Assembly (NCBI GenBank): GCA_036784855.1
Contig: JAZDSV010000002.1
Span: forward strand, 542,501-606,500
Source of the DNA: Aphelidium insulamus
Taxonomy: Eukaryota > Aphelidiomycota > Aphelidea > Aphelidiaceae
Direction of reading: 5' to 3'
Length of the DNA: 64,000 bases
Position 1 is the first letter of the stretch; each line of letters begins with the position of its first letter. The position numbers and the translations under genes are program-made. Below, one piece after another: positions 14,459 to 28,798 of the stretch. Under the pieces are notes generated by a model. That model worked only from the letters and a program-made list of their open reading frames with translations, was not told the DNA's origin and did no database searches.

Positions 14459-16001
14459 TTAGTCGTCCTGGTCTTCGCGCACATCCTGCGCCCCAGAGCC
14501 GTTGATGACGCGAATGGCCACGCGGCACAGCAGCATGAGCCAATAGAGCAACAAAATTTGCAGACCGGTAAACAGCACCTTGTAGAACACCCACGTGTTG
14601 GGCGTGATGTACGTTCCGGGTCGCTCCAAGTCGTCCATGGAGTGGACTTCTCGCGTAAACCACGGATCCCAAGTAATGTGTTCCAATGTGGACGGGCCGA
14701 CCCAGAAGATGGCGTACATCAGAAAGCAGAATAGAATGTGTCGCGTCAGTATCCACACTAGCACAAAGGTGGTAAAAGTTAAATCGCACATTTTCTGACG
14801 CGTCAGCCGCTTGTCAATGTACACTTTAGTACATAAACATACATACCTGAAACTTGGGACCCATATACTTGAGGCACTTGGCCAGACTGAGAACCATATC
14901 CGCCGCATCCATCACCAGCAACACCAGGACACCCACAGGCGTCATGTGCACCACGTAGCTCGCCGAAATGAGCATGATGGTGATGATGTGATGGCACACC
15001 ATGGGCCAATGATCCTTTCGACGGTCGTCCTGCACCGTCAGGAACGCCAGTGACGCAAACTGCTGTGTCCAGAACGACAGCTGTATCAAATAGTACGCCT
15101 TAATGTAGCCGACCAAATTCTGTTCGGGATACTTTGACCACAGACCGACCGCGTTGGCCGGCAGGGGGAAATAGTTGGAGTTGTAGTAGATGTAGGCGCC
15201 GCACACGATCGATGCAAAGTACCAGCCAAGCAGGTAGGCCTGCTCGATAAAACGGCTTTCAGTGTGTGCCACTTTGCCTATTGATAAATACATCATACGG
15301 CAAGCACGCACTGACACGCAGATATGAGTACGTGACATACCTATGCGTGTGCCGGTAAAGTGCTCAATGTTGCGCACCAATAACCCCAAGAGACTCTGCA
15401 GCACCGACAGGGCGACTATGCCGCCCAGGATAAAGTAAATATCCGCCGGACCTTTGGCGTAGAAGCGCATCATGGAGTCTGGCAGGATGGCGGAAGGTGA
15501 AGCAGCCGGCATGGCGGTCTTTGGATATGACAATGAGGTCGCCATTCGTGTGACTGCGGACGGCACTTGGGCGAGGACGTGCAGCTTGTCATCGGCGGTG
15601 CTAAACTGCGACCACGTCCGGCACACAATCATCCTAGCCAGCACAGACGTGGCGCTATTGGTGAACGATGATGCAAGGTCGTTCTTGGCGGCCAGATAGG
15701 AGAGTGGCCGGTCCGTATAGCCGGCCGGGCACACCGAGTCGGCTTGCTTGATGGCCAGAGATGCAGAGGCGGCAATGGCGACTGCACAGACGGCAAGCCA
15801 TCTCCAGACGTTCTTACTACCGTTGGCAGCTACCGAAGTATGGGAGGGCGCGTGTGCTGATTTGCCGGCGGTCTGCGCCATGGGAACGGTAGCGGATTTG
15901 CGACCGTGTTTGAGCGGGCCACTCGTTGACACTGCAGACGGCTTGACAACGGAGCAGGCAATGGCGGCAACAGAGTCCGTCACTAGCTTTCTGGGGCTCA
16001 T
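14459..16001 (-). CDS. Ceramide synthase (TLC/LAG1 domain)
   Basis: Exons (complement) are 16001-15341, 15277-14847 and 14809-14459, exactly 481 codons (480 residues). A multi-pass ER protein: about 60 basic, Ser-rich residues, a first membrane span (WLAVCAVAIAASASLAI), a luminal stretch, then the TLC domain. The Lag1 signature HHIITIMLISASYVVHM is followed by VLLVMDAADMVLSLAKCLKYM, with the conserved His-His and the Asp-Ala-Ala-Asp motif, then LTFTTFVLVWILTRH. It ends in an acidic tail (DVREDQDD), typical of ceramide synthases and a target of CK2 in yeast. It N-acylates sphingoid bases with acyl-CoA. The first intron (63 nt) is open in frame. The last intron is only 37 nt. An SMS-like enzyme later in the window acts downstream in the same pathway. 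Confidence 0.85.
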
Positions 16002-16373
16002 GCACGCTTGGCTGAGGCAGCCGGGTCCAGGTGTGCGTGCGTGCGTGTGTCTGAGAGTGCGGGCAAGCGTCGCGAACGCAATGTGTCCGGTGCGCGTGCG
16101 AAACGGTTTGCAATCCCGTCAACGTGGCGCTGATTGGCCGCCGCCGCTTGATTGTCTCATATGAGGAAATTTTTCTTTCCGCAGCAAGAAAACTATTGAT
16201 GCTCTTCAGATATCTGCACTGTGACGTGCGATCATTTTTGGCAATTAAGAGAAACTAACTTTCGGTAAGTATGTACCACTGTTGCAAGGCCGACGCCACA
16301 CCGCCACATTTGCGTGTTGGAGAGCACGTTTCAACACTCATTCACACCACAGCATCACTTCACATTTGCCAAA
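16002..16373. other. Shared promoter region of divergent genes
   Basis: About 370 bases between the start codons of ceramide synthase (minus) and severin (plus). It should hold both promoters. No clear TATA element; no coding frame supported. Confidence 0.5.
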
Positions 16374-17734
16374 ATGCCCGGAATGATCAAGGCGAAAAAG
16401 TACGATGTTGCCGACTCCAACATTGCTCTGCTGGGCAGCGATGTAGGTCCCTGGGGTGCTTGTTTGAATACTGCTGACTCGCGCAGCTAGAGAAGAATGT
16501 ACGCCTGAACGCTTCACAGGGAGAATCTGCGTGGAAGACCGCCGGCAAGGCCATGTAAGATACTTCCCTCTGCGTGCTTAATTAGCTAGTAACTAATCGT
16601 CTGGTAGCGGCCTCGAGATCTGGCGCATCGAGCAGTTCAAGGTTGTCGCGTGGCCCAAGGACCGCTACGGCCAATTCTACTCTGGCGACTCGTACATTGT
16701 GCTGCGTGTACGTGGTTATTGTGATATGCTACAGGTACCCATCTAACCATTATGTAGACGTACAAGAAGACGCCTGAGGACCAAAAGTTGTCGTACGATG
16801 TTCACTTTTGGCTTGGCAAGGAGACATCACAGGATGAGGCCGGCACTGCCGCCTACAAAACCGTGGAGCTGGATGACTGTACGCAGTATTGTGCTTTAGT
16901 ACGTTAACGATAATACAATCATACCAGCTCTGGGCGGTGTGCCGGTGCAGCACCGTGAAGTGCAGGGCCACGAATCCGCACTGTTCCTCAGCTACTTCCC
17001 CAAGTTCACCATTCAAGAGGGCGGCGTGGAGACTGGATTCAAGCACGTCAAGCCGGAAGAGTACCGCAGCCGTCTGCTGCACGTCAAGAGCACCAGTGGC
17101 CGCATCGCAGTCCGTGAAGTGCCGCTCAGCCACAAGAGTTTGAACAGCGGCGATGCATTCATCCTGGACGCGGGTCTCACGATCTACCAGTGGAATGGCA
17201 AGGAGTCCACGGGCGCCGAACGCCACAAGACCGGCGAGCTCTGCCGTGCCATGGACGATGAGCGTAAGGGCCTGGCCAAGGTGGTGGTGTTCAGTATGTG
17301 AACATCTCGCTTGGCTGATTGTTAGCTAACCTAGTGTAGACGAGGGTGACGGTGATCTGAGTGCATTCTGGAGTGCTCTGGGTGGCGAGGGTGCGGTGAT
17401 GAGCGCCGCAGAGGCCGAGAAACAGTCCAAGGTAGACGGTGTCGCTGGCAAGAAATTGTTGCGTCTCTCGGACGCCGGCGGCAAGATGGAGTTCACGGAG
17501 GTGAAGGCCGACAAAATTGCCCGATCTCACTTTGTCACGGACGATGTGTTTGTGTTTGACGCCGGCCACGAGGTGTTTGTGTGGGTGGGCAAGAAGGCCA
17601 CGGCAGACGAGAAGCGTATGGGTTTGCAGTATGCGCAAAACTATCTGTCCAACTACAAGCGCCCCATGTGGCTACCCATTTCCCGTGTGCTGGAGGGTGG
17701 CGAGAATGAGTCATTTGTTGCCGCATTGGATTAA
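16374..17734 (+). CDS. Severin/fragmin-type actin-severing protein, three gelsolin repeats
   Basis: Six exons: 16374-16442, 16487-16554, 16608-16707, 16758-16878, 16928-17293 and 17340-17734. They total exactly 373 codons (372 residues), the usual length for severin. Gelsolin repeat 1 contains [20 protein letters not shown] and [19 protein letters not shown], a near-perfect severin block. Repeat 2 contains [20 protein letters not shown] and repeat 3 contains [19 protein letters not shown]. It should bind, sever and cap actin filaments in response to calcium. All introns are GT-AG, 44-53 nt. Severins are common in amoebozoans, holozoans and some flagellated fungi, and mostly lost in yeasts. 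Confidence 0.95.
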
Positions 17735-18123
17735 GTAGTTACATCGAAGTAAGTGAACGGCAGTAAATAAAACATCAGGCACCTTGAAATGTTAGTGAAT
17801 TATGCAATGCATCTCACGGCCACTCCATGGCTATTTTGGCTTCTTGAGTTATATATTATAATATATAAGCATATAATATAAGCAGTTCTTTATCGAGCAC
17901 ATTACTTCAGGGAGTACCTTGCGTACCAACAGCAACAGGGAACTCTCACACGTACAACATCACAAAATAGACTTCCATGAATACATTTACAGCATAGTTT
18001 GATGTACTGAATACGTAGCTGATGATGCTTGTGGCTGCCAAATATCACTTGCGACTTACATAACTACATAGCACAGCCTTCATTGACACTCCACAAGAAC
18101 ATCAACAACAACACTGCACAGCC
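17735..18123. other. Intergenic with an AT-rich tract
   Basis: About 390 bases between severin and EMC2. Near 17850-17880 is a tract made of TATA-type steps (ATATATTATAATATATAAGC). No coding frame seen. Confidence 0.5.
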
Positions 18124-19335
18124 ATGACCGTGGCGGCGAGTGAGTGCGCCGAGCGGCTACGGCTACACCGCATGCTGCAGACGGGCGCTGCCAGTGGGTC
18201 AGTGCCAGTGCAGGCCGAGTCGGCAGACGCGTCATGCTGGCTGGACGACGCGGAGATTGTGGCCCTGGGGCAGCGCGTGGTAGGCGTGGACGGCGTGTCG
18301 CACGCTGCATTGGGCGGTGATGAGGGTGAGCCAATGTGCGCGGTGCATAGGTATATATATATATATATTTATTCACACATGCCCAGTGTGGGACGTGTGC
18401 GAGCAGGTGGCGGTGGCCGCCGTGCACTGTGACCGGCTCGATGTGGCCGAGGTGGGCAACACTCTGTGTACAATCTACAAGTGTACATATACCACGTAGA
18501 GCTACATGGCCATGCTGCAAGCAAAATTTGGCGCAGAAAGCGTACGAGTACGGCTGCTGTACGCGCGCGCCCAAGAGCGACTAAATCCAGCGCGTGCCAA
18601 TTCCATCTACGACGACGTGTTAACAGCAGACGAGACAAACCTGGTGGCGCGAAAGAGAAAAGTTGCCCTGCTGCTACAGCGGCCCGACAAGCATCTCGCA
18701 GACGCCGTGGCTGCCCTGGTAGATCTGGTGGAAGTGCACTCGACCGATTCGGAGAGCTGGGAGCAGTTGTGCACGCTCTATGTGCAATCTGGTGCCATGG
18801 AACAGGCTCTCTTCTGTCTGGAGGAGCTGATGCTCATACGCCCGCACAACGCGCAGTATCCCTTGGCATACGCCAACGTATGTTACAGTTTGTACAAATA
18901 TGTAGTGTCTCTGTGTATGATATATTGTACGTTCTGTCTGTCTGCTCCTGATTGACTTACATGCGCACAGATTCTATTCGAGATGAACAGTGCCGACTCG
19001 GTTGCTGTGGCCAGAAAGTATTACGCTGCAGCACTGGAGCTTAGCTTTGACAGCATTGATGCGCTAGTTGGTTTGGCCAAGGTCGGTGAAGTATAGGTTG
19101 ACTAATCTAACTTACATTGCACTCGCAGTGCTCCGTGTTCATGGCCAAGCAGTCGGCAACACCCGCCGCCGGCAAACAAAGCCGGGTAAAGGCTGGTGCC
19201 GACAATGTTGTACTCAACAACAGCGCCGCGTGGACCGAGCTGGACAGCATTGTGGTGGAGAGACTTGCCGTGGCCAGGGACCAGAAGCGACTGACCGCCG
19301 AGCAGACGGCCGCCGTCCAACCGCTACTTGCATAG
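18124..19335 (+). CDS. EMC2: EMC2, TPR subunit of the ER membrane protein complex
   Basis: Five exons: 18124-18325, 18387-18451, 18500-18877, 18971-19081 and 19129-19335, exactly 321 codons (320 residues). The order of features matches EMC2: an N-terminal VVGVDGVSHAALGG region, WDVCEQVAVAAVHCDRLDVAE, then TPR helices with SVRVRLLYARAQERLNPARA, AVAALVDLVEVHSTDSESWE and EELMLIRPHNAQYPLAYANI. It is a soluble cytosolic scaffold that holds the EMC insertase together, which inserts tail-anchored and multi-pass proteins in the ER. Introns are GT-AG; the first contains a TA dinucleotide run. Confidence 0.88.
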
Positions 19336-19437
19336 TGTGCAATAAACGCACACCAAGCGCATGAATTGTCACAGCGGCGGTACACATGGAGATCATAAAT
19401 TATATTGTTGATGAATGCGATAAAGATAATGATGCTG

Positions 19438-19797
19438 TTACGGCGACGACGGCGGCTCTTTTATCACCACTACCGGCACGGCGCACTTTCGTACACAATA
19501 ATCGCTGACACTGCCGATTTCACGCAGCTTGCCGCTCTTGCCGTGGTTACCCATGACAATCTACAACATGGGTAAATATATAGGCGCATAAATAATATAC
19601 AGGTTCGATAACAACTTGCCATGGTTGGCTTCTCCTTGGCGGCAATCTCCGTCAGCTTCTCCTTGGGGTCGGCAATCTCTGCGCGAAAGTGCACGCGCAC
19701 TATGGACGCCTGTGCCAACTTTGCCTTGGTCACCTCCCACAATTTCTACATTATATTGTACATTCAGTAAGTATACTGCATACCTTACACACAATAG

Positions 19798-19838
<41 letters not shown>

Positions 19839-20072
19839 CGTGCACAGACATGCCTCCATTTGCTGCAGTATGCGCTTCTCCTCCTCATTCTGATCAAACT
19901 CTGACCGCAGGGAGGGGCGCATTGAGGGCGACGGCGGTGCGGCCACATTCAGCAGTGTCACCTTGTCACCCGGCTGCATGGCCAGATGCATCAGACCCCA
20001 TTCCAGGGCGTACACGGAGCACGCCGAGAAGTCGATGGCAAAGACGAAGCTGCGCAATTCCTGTTCAGGCAT
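19438..20072 (-). CDS. Universal stress protein (UspA domain), with two GC-AG introns
   Basis: Three exons (complement): 20072-19854, 19745-19620 and 19560-19438, exactly 156 codons (155 residues). It starts at MPEQELRSFVFAIDFSACS. The middle has WEVTKAKLAQASIVRVHF. The end has the ATP-binding signature MGNHGKSGKLREIGSVSDY (G-x-H-G-K-S-G pattern), then the last strand CAVPVVVIKEP. It is a small nucleotide-binding protein of the Rossmann-like alpha/beta fold. Neither intron has a GT donor that keeps the frame; both need GC donors (GAG|GCATGT at 19853 and ATG|GCAAGT at 19619). The first intron carries a long TA repeat. Confidence 0.88.
19798..19839. repeat. (TA)n microsatellite within a USP intron
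   Basis: A nearly pure run of TA dinucleotides in the first intron of the universal stress protein. Similar shorter runs lie in other introns, for example near 12580, 12995 and 18352. Confidence 0.95.
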
Positions 20073-20289
20073 TTTTATGTATATTGCAGAATCGCGCACT
20101 TGTTTCAATTCTGAATCTCTGTCTGTAAATATCTTTCTGTCTGTATGGATTGCGTGTTTATAATATATTATATGTGGTATTATATATATAATATTAGGAC
20201 GTGCTCTCAATAAGTTGCTCATTGCATAGCTTACGTGATTTAACTCCCATGCTGCGGCTGTTTGTCGCGTTCCATTGCAAGATCAACGA

Positions 20290-22268
20290 ATGCCGGAAAC
20301 AGTTGGTGCCAATGACACGCGGCCCCAGTCCCCACTGTCGGCCACTCCATCGCTGGCACGGCAAGTGCGTAGACAGCGCAAGAGCACAGAGCGTCTTAGT
20401 TTGGCGGTTAGAGATGAAGAGGTGATGCGCGGTGGCCAGTCTCAAGGTAAGCGTGACAAATTACGTATCCATTTACTGATCAAGTTAGGTGATGAGCAGA
20501 TGTATTCCGGAAACGTAGCAAGTCCCTCAACAGGCAGCAGCACGGAGGATATGATACGCTCTCTGGTGGAGCAACAGGCGGAGGCCTCGACGCCGATCAG
20601 TACATTTGACAATGACACAATGAAGGCGAAGAAGAAGAAGAAGAAGCGACAACGAGTACCCACATTGTCCGATCCTACCACAGCAGGGGATCGCGAAACT
20701 GCCACAAAACAAGTACCCGATAGAAGGCAAGTTCCACCTTCCGCGCTGCCGCCGCCACCACCTCCTCCAGAAGGTGTAACGTCACCGCGATCACGCCAAC
20801 AAACATCACGCCGACACGAGCGACCGCGCTCACAGCAAGCCGACAACATCACTTCGGCGCTGATTGTCAAATCACCCACGGGCGGCAAGTGTGCTCCTAC
20901 TGTGCGCTTCGTCTATGCACTAATGTTATTCATACACGATACTTACTTGTTACCTCATAGTTGAAACAGCACAAATCGATGCAGATGACTTGCTGCCGGC
21001 AAATGATGTGTCCAGACCGGCATCTCGGCAAAGCACTCGGCTACGAGAAACAGACACACAACTTCACTACTTTAACCCCGTGAACCCCGTTGTGGTGATG
21101 GAAGGTGTGTTTTAGGTGATTAAATTGCTGCCCTGCTGTCAGATAGTAAGCGTGCTAGATCGCGGGCAGAAATTCCGCACCGTCGACCGCCATACATATG
21201 ACCAGCTGATGGCCGCTAGTGCAAATAGCGGCGCTGCAGACGCTGGCAATGTCGACGAGGCATCGGTCGAGGAAAAGGTCGAGGCTATGCTCAAGGTGTG
21301 CGTGTGTATATGTATTGGTGCTATATGAAGTAGGTAACTTTGCACAGAAAATCAACTTGTACTTTCTCGCCGCTTCGTATTTGGCATTCGGAATCCTGGC
21401 CGGAATGGCTCTGATGTCGCTGCTTATATTTCCGATAACGGCACCGCAGACATTGGAGTCGTCGCTTTCGATATCGACAGACTCGACATTCATCGGCAGC
21501 ACATTCTCGTATCTGGGCTACGAGTCGTCGCCACTTGTGACTTTCCTGGGCTGGTACAGCAAAGTGTGCCGAGTGCTATCCACCGTGATGAGTGTGCTGA
21601 TCACCGTGGTGGTGATTTATGCCATGGACACCAAGTCAAAAGAGTTGCATGCCGCCAGGCAAGTTCAGCCGGCACATCAAGCCGCCACTGCAGACCGAGC
21701 CATGCACGTATCGGGCACAGCCGCGTACTCGGGTGCCGCAGCTACCGGAACAGCTCCACGACCAGTTGCGCCACGAGCCACAAAATCCATCGAGACAGTG
21801 CTGCCCATGCCGTCGAGACCCGTGCCGATTCCCGCCGCCGAGAAGAGAAGGCTGAAGCAGCGTGCGCGTGTCACGACTCTATTGGTGGTCTTGACCTGGA
21901 CAGCGTTCCTGGCCCACATTGCCAGTGTCGCGGTGGACAAACGCCTCGGCAATGTGGCGGATGACCTGGAGGCACAGCAAAAGTCGGGCAACAACGTCAT
22001 GTTTCGAACAGGTCCGTACTGTGACACTGCGGACCCGTCCGTTAGCATAAATGGTCCGAGTGGCCAGACGCTGGTACTCGACTGGATATGGTACTACATT
22101 ATTGGTCAGGGACGGAATGCGGGATTGCCGTCTACGTTACTGACTGATCTGCGCATCTGGACCGTGACCAGATGGGTGCGTGGCGTGTCGCTGATTTTGT
22201 GCTGGCTGGTGGTGCTCATGGAGATTAAACTGCGCGGTGGCAAGAAAAAGTCCGCCGCCACCACTTAA
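20290..22268 (+). CDS. Four-span membrane protein resembling TMEM237 (ciliary transition zone)
   Basis: Exons are 20290-20446, 20489-20884, 20961-21106, 21143-21295 and 21348-22268, 591 codons (590 residues). The first half is charged, Pro/Ser-rich and disordered, with a Lys run (KAKKKKKKRQR). It is followed by a conserved-looking LDRGQKFRTVDRHTYDQL and four membrane spans (LYFLAASYLAFGILAGMALM; VCRVLSTVMSVLITVVVIYA; a third around LVVLTWTAFLAHIASVAV; a fourth around GVSLILCWLVVLMEI). A disordered basic N-terminus before four C-terminal spans matches TMEM237/JBTS14, a transition-zone protein. No short motif proves it, but two further cilium-type genes follow on the same strand. The second intron fits a GC donor (G|GCAAGT at 20885); a GT at 20891 is a weaker choice and would add two residues. 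Confidence 0.5.
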
Positions 22269-22456
22269 TACATTCAATGCGATGCACCCAGGAGCATAAA
22301 GTACTGTAACCTATACGTAAAGCAGAAGGGCAAGCAGATATATGTCTTGAAGAGAAGCGGTCAAATACATGAGCGAGAGAAGTGTTTAAGCGTTTGCGTA
22401 TTATAGTTCCCTCCGTGATTGATTTCAGGTGTCGCGGAATCTGATCGCCGCCGCAA

Positions 22457-25246
<2,790 letters not shown>

Positions 25247-25309
25247 GAACCCGCGCGCAGATGTTGGCAATGAATTACTACTGGAAGATCTTGTAGTTTT
25301 CAGTCTTTT

Positions 25310-25360
25310 ACATACTATGTATGTAAATACATTAACATACTATGTATGTAAATACATTAA
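25310..25360. repeat. 25-bp direct repeat, two copies
   Basis: ACATACTATGTATGTAAATA and five further bases occur twice head to tail (25310-25334 and 25335-25359) in the short gap between kinesin-13 and IFT80. The inner part is an imperfect palindrome. It could be a recent slippage duplication or a paired regulatory site. Confidence 0.85.
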
Positions 25361-25444
25361 CAACGCTGTATAAGTGGAGGAACACTAGAAGACAGGTACA
25401 ATCACTGTTCGCATTGTTATTAAGCACTCTGTGTGTCAAACAAA

Positions 25445-28441
25445 ATGCGGTTGGAGGCGCTAAATGACGGCGGCCACTCGCTGCCGGGGAAGAGCGATGT
25501 CGCCAGCAGGGCGGGCTCATTCGTTCACTCGGATGTTGTAAACTGTGTCATGTGGGTGGGCGCTGGTGCCAGTGACGCCGTCGACGCCGAAGCCGTTGTC
25601 TCGTTCTGGTGCGGCTGACTGTCTTGCCCGTCTGACACTGCCACTGACACACACCCCGCCTTCTGCATGCAGTGACGACGGTACACTGGCCAAGTGGGGG
25701 CGAGCGGGACGTTTCTTGTCCAGTCTACCGCGACTTCCATTTCTGCTGCAGAATCCAAAGAACAGCGATGTGGTGGTGCTCGGTGCCCAAACCATACCCA
25801 CCAATGCCAGGGCGGGCGGTGGAGATGTTTGTCTGCTGACCGGCTCCGATGGATGCTTCTATCTGAGCAATATTGCGTTGACACGGCTTGAGAAGTGTGT
25901 CGAGGCTCACAAGGGTCCGGTTCTGAGCGCCAAATGGTGCGCTGATGGAACAGCATTTTGCACAGGTATGTACTCATAAACATATGTATTATGTTACAGT
26001 ACATCGCCCCTGCAGGCGGCGAGGATGGCGCAGTGAAAGTGTGGTCCCGTAGTGGCATGCTCCGTTCCACTCACGCACAAAATGGTAATCTCGGTTCATA
26101 CTACATGCGGGGCATAACGGATATCTCTGACAGATCTGCCTGTATCGGTGGTGTGCTGGTCAAGCGATGGGAACAGCATTCTGTACGCATGCGCAGAGAA
26201 TCTGTTTATCAAAACGCTGCAGGCCGGGGCAAAAATACAACAATGGCGCGGACACGAATCCACAATTTTGAGTGCAGACTGGAGCTTCACAAATCATCGC
26301 ATCGCCACAGCGGGCGATGACAGACGCTTCAAGATTTGGGACGAGCATGGCAGGCTGCTACATGCATCCAAGCCATTTGACAAGCCACTCACAAGCGTCG
26401 CGTGGTCACCGGCCGGCAGTTCAGTCGCCATCGGCTCGTTCGATTCGTTGAGAATATGTGACAAGTCTGGAGTAAGTTTTAGGTGCGGCGTGTAAAGTTG
26501 AGTAAGTTTATTTTGGTAGTGGTCACAGGCCGTTGCTCGACCCAGCACCGGTTCAATTACCAGCATCGTGTGGTCTCGTGATTCTACATCATTGGCCTGT
26601 AGTGGTGGACGAGGAAATGTTGTCTTCTTTGCACTGTCTGGTACAATCACACAGTGGCGACAATTCGATCTGTGCCTGCAAACAAGCTCCGCCACTTTCA
26701 GCGACTTGGCTAACGGAGTGCGAGAAATTCTCGGTATTGTTGAACTTGTATCATAGCTGAATTAATTACTGTAAAGATTTAAAGGGCCAAGTAATCAAGC
26801 ACTCGCTGGGATATGGCAAAATTATTCTCGTTACAGACCACCAATGCTACATAAATGGAATGAGTTCGTTAAATACTCCTGTCATAATGGATTTGTCCCG
26901 ACATGGACAAATATCGGCGATTGTTCAGTCAGCCAAGTAGGTGTTTATCCAGGTGTTTTGTCGCTTTTGCTAATAAGGCGTGCAGCTCATTTGCGATGGC
27001 TTCTACTGGCCAAGGAATTCAGATATATTCATACGAAAGTCGAGTAATCAGTACCCCTAATGCGCACACGATACGGCCAGAATTACTGTCAAACGCGCTA
27101 ATAGCGCTGAATGCAGAAATGCTTATAATCAGGGACACGGACGATCCTAAATGTCAGTCTTATGTATGACTGAGATTTTGATGTCTGACATCTTGATGGT
27201 AGCATACCATTCATTCGATGTCATGAGCGGTAGATCACACGGCGACGGCCCAGCTTTCACTCATACATGCAATATCGAACAATTAGGTTTGACCGTTGCG
27301 GGTCCTGCCTCTTCTCGCTTTGTAGCCTTTCGGGACAGAAACAACGATTTGTTCCTGGCACCACTACTCTATTCAACTACAACAACATCAGCTACTAGCA
27401 ACTCAGCCAAAGCGTCAGCTATCGTCAACTCACCTACAACATCTTCGACTACCGCTCAGCATGATCCTCGGTTGCGCAAGATGGCCTCAATGGTTGACTC
27501 TTTCGCCTGGAATCAGACTAATCACACACTGCTTGCAATTGAAGACGGGAAGCCACGGATATGGTATTATCCGGCAGCGTTTTACGTTGATCCAGAAATT
27601 TGCGAACACACCTCCAAGGTGTTGCCCACAGTCCTTTCGCAGACCGCGCGATCAAACACAAACCTATCAGCCAGTGCTGAGCCGATCTTACTGCGTGGAG
27701 CCAGCATACTTTACTTTCACGATTTGCAGTGTGTTGCGAACCAGGCTGACGGATCCTACTTTCAAATAGCGGGCATCAGCCCGTATCCACTAGTTTTGGT
27801 TGAACTGGTCAAATTAAACAAATGGGAAGACGCAGTAAAACTGTGTCGATTTGTCAAGGTGAATTATGATGTAATTGCGTGATTAGCAGTGCTCATGCAG
27901 ACATCACACAGAGCAAACGCATATGGTCATGTCTGGCGGCTTTAGCGATGCACTTTGCAGAGTTAAATACGGCAGAAGTGGCTTACGCTGCCATCGATGA
28001 TATTCGAAAGGTGGACTTTGTGTGTCACGTCAAGGAAATTTCCACGCCAGAGGGTCGAAATTCGGTGTTGGCAACTTTCAGGAAATCGCCACTTGAAGCC
28101 GAGGGAATGCTGTTGTCTAGCGGACAAATATTTCGGTGTATACGGATGTGGATGGATTTGCACAAGTGGGAAAGGTGAGAATGATTTTTTGCGAACGGCA
28201 TTAATCACTCTGCCAGGGCCCTAGATGTGGCAATTAAATGCCGCAAAGATGTGGATATCGTCCTTTATTTCAGGAAACAGCATCTCAAAGACCTTGGCCG
28301 GACAGAATCGAGCGCCAAGTTCTTGGCACTTGCTGATACGGTTAGTTTGTGGATGGTCTCTTTCAAATAATCTCATGCCCCAAACAGATGACATTGAATG
28401 AAGAAGACATTCTCTCAAGGGTCAAGTCACAGCAGGTCTAA
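25445..28441 (+). CDS. IFT80: IFT80, intraflagellar transport complex B subunit
   Basis: Eleven exons: 25445-25608, 25673-25965, 26016-26084, 26134-26471, 26529-26733, 26777-26936, 26986-27152, 27203-27858, 27912-28174, 28217-28340 and 28388-28441, exactly 831 codons (830 residues). IFT80 landmarks in order: start MRLEALNDGG; DDGTLAKWG; KSVEAH-like KCVEAHKGPVLSAKW; VKVWSRSGMLRSTHAQN; GHESTILSADWSF; SVAIGSFDSLRICDKSG; STGSITSIVWSRDSTSLAC; IWYYPAAFYVD; KWEDAVKLCRFVK; and AEVAYAAIDDIRKVDF. Two N-terminal seven-bladed WD40 propellers are followed by a short helical TPR-like C-terminus. It is part of the peripheral IFT-B complex that carries cargo into cilia, so the organism should build a flagellum. 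All introns are GT-AG. Confidence 0.96.
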
Positions 28442-28798
28442 TAAATATGTGCATTGCTATGCGTAAACACTGCCAAACCCTCCTTTGCATGTCGCTGTAC
28501 ACGCATAGGGTGGTTTGTCACCGTACTATCAGTTGTTTTCTTACGCTCTTCATTCAAGATACATATGGGCCGAATTAAAAGCAGCAGCATGGTGTTCGCG
28601 AGCTGCGGAAAGAAAACATATACATAGCCGTAGTACGACCCCATGAAAGAGATAATGACGGAAATCCTCAGTAACAAGTGCTGATAACTTCTTTGAAGCA
28701 AGCATCGAGGGTGAGTATAAAATACTTAGGATGGTTGGCACATGAGGATGTCGAATTAAAGAGTGACGGTGGTCTATAGCACATGTATAAAGGTTAGC
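28442..28798. other. Gap between convergent genes, no gene supported
   Basis: About 360 bases between the stops of IFT80 and the dehydratase. Two overlapping minus-strand frames of 63 and 87 codons exist, with hydrophobic content, but they have no recognisable domain. I do not call a gene. Confidence 0.45.

Noticed and set aside
19561-19851. Frame encoding a poly-Tyr/Ile stretch
   Set aside because: It is a translation of the TA microsatellite inside a USP intron.
28438-28741. Two hydrophobic minus-strand frames of 87 and 63 codons
   Set aside because: They fall between convergent stops, have no good start context or recognised domain, and disagree in frame.
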